NCBI GenBank assembly: GCA_050257395.1
Contig: JBLMWU010000353.1
Location: forward strand, 1-6,150
Source: JAIRTY01 sp050257395
GTDB lineage: Bacteria > Actinomycetota > Actinomycetes > Streptosporangiales > Streptosporangiaceae
Direction: 5' to 3'
Length of the DNA: 6,150 nt
Shown here: piece after piece, positions 5,943-6,150 of the stretch
Position numbering within the stretch: position 1 is the first letter of the stretch
How the letters are laid out: the number at the start of each line of letters is the position of its first letter
The notes under the pieces: generated by a model
The model's input: the letters and a program-made list of their open reading frames with translations, nothing else
Databases searched by the model: none
Told to the model about the DNA's origin: nothing
Program-made: the position numbers and the translations under genes

Positions 5943-6150
5943 GTGTCAGTCAGCAGTGCCGCAGCCAGTAACGGGGACTCCGCTTCGGGGGTGACCGGGA
6001 CCGCGCGGGTGAAGCGGGGCATGGCCGACATGCTCAAGGGTGGCGTGATCATGGACGTGGTCACGCCGGAGCAGGCGAAGATCGCCGAGGACGCCGGCGC
6101 GGTGGCGGTGATGGCGCTGGAGCGGGTGCCCGCCGACATCCGCGTCCAGG
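5943..6150 (+). CDS. pdxS: Pyridoxal 5'-phosphate synthase subunit PdxS (partial, cut by window end)
   Basis: The first 69 residues of PdxS are visible; the gene runs off the right edge. PdxS condenses ribose 5-phosphate, glyceraldehyde 3-phosphate and ammonia into pyridoxal 5'-phosphate, with ammonia supplied by the glutaminase PdxT. The start of the (beta/alpha)8 barrel is unmistakable: VKRGMADMLKGGVIMDVV (23-40), EQAKIAEDAGAVAVMALERV (43-62) and PADIR (63-67). Asp38 in IMDVV corresponds to the active-site Asp24 of Bacillus PdxS. The first active-site lysine lies beyond the window. About 14 extra N-terminal residues, rich in Ser, Ala and Gly, precede the conserved TARVKRGM, as is common in actinobacteria. 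The GTG start is supported by GAGG (5933-5936) six bases upstream. A later start at the ATG of RGM would remove conserved sequence. Confidence 0.95.
   Translation, partial: MSVSSAAASNGDSASGVTGTARVKRGMADMLKGGVIMDVVTPEQAKIAEDAGAVAVMALERVPADIRVQ

Noticed and set aside
1..6150. Search for a mobile element, CRISPR array, tRNA/rRNA gene or defence system
   Set aside because: No transposase, integrase, repeat array, tRNA-like fold or nuclease gene is visible; the gene order is a conserved housekeeping one with uniform base composition.

Overview
This window is high-GC DNA of an actinobacterium (Actinomycetota). Codon third positions are almost all G or C, GTG starts occur, and the gene set is the phosphatidylinositol mannoside (PIM) start-up cluster pgsA-patA-pimA followed by pdxS. 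That arrangement is typical of actinobacteria such as Streptomyces and mycobacteria. The proteins resemble the non-mycobacterial branch (for example Streptomyces or Streptosporangiales-like), but genus cannot be fixed from the sequence.

Layout. Positions 23-2170 on the minus strand hold a complete EF-G-like translational GTPase of the EF-G2 (FusA2) type. A 217-bp divergent intergenic region (2171-2387) carries a plausible promoter for each direction; the one for pgsA sits so close to its ATG that the mRNA may be leaderless. Positions 2388-5876 on the plus strand hold four tightly packed genes: pgsA (phosphatidylinositol phosphate synthase), patA (acyltransferase; 9-bp gap), pimA (first mannosyltransferase; 4-bp ATGA overlap) and a small membrane-anchored LemA-like protein (31-bp gap). 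Positions 5877-5942 hold a GC-rich hairpin and the pdxS leader. The window ends inside pdxS (5943 onward), the pyridoxal 5'-phosphate synthase subunit.

How the genes work together. PgsA makes phosphatidylinositol phosphate from CDP-diacylglycerol and inositol phosphate. After dephosphorylation, PimA adds the first mannose to the inositol at the cytosolic face of the membrane. PatA then acylates that mannose, giving acylated PIM, the base of larger cell-envelope glycolipids. The LemA-like protein is co-directional and probably cotranscribed, but its role is unknown. pdxS is a separate vitamin B6 function that conservatively follows this cluster.

No clearly new system, mobile element, RNA gene or CRISPR array is visible. 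The points most worth a second look are the altered GTPase motifs of the EF-G2 protein, the divergent LemA-like gene in the PIM operon, the possibly leaderless pgsA transcript, an Asp in place of the expected catalytic-dyad Glu in PatA, and the palindromic promoter-like and hairpin elements before pdxS.
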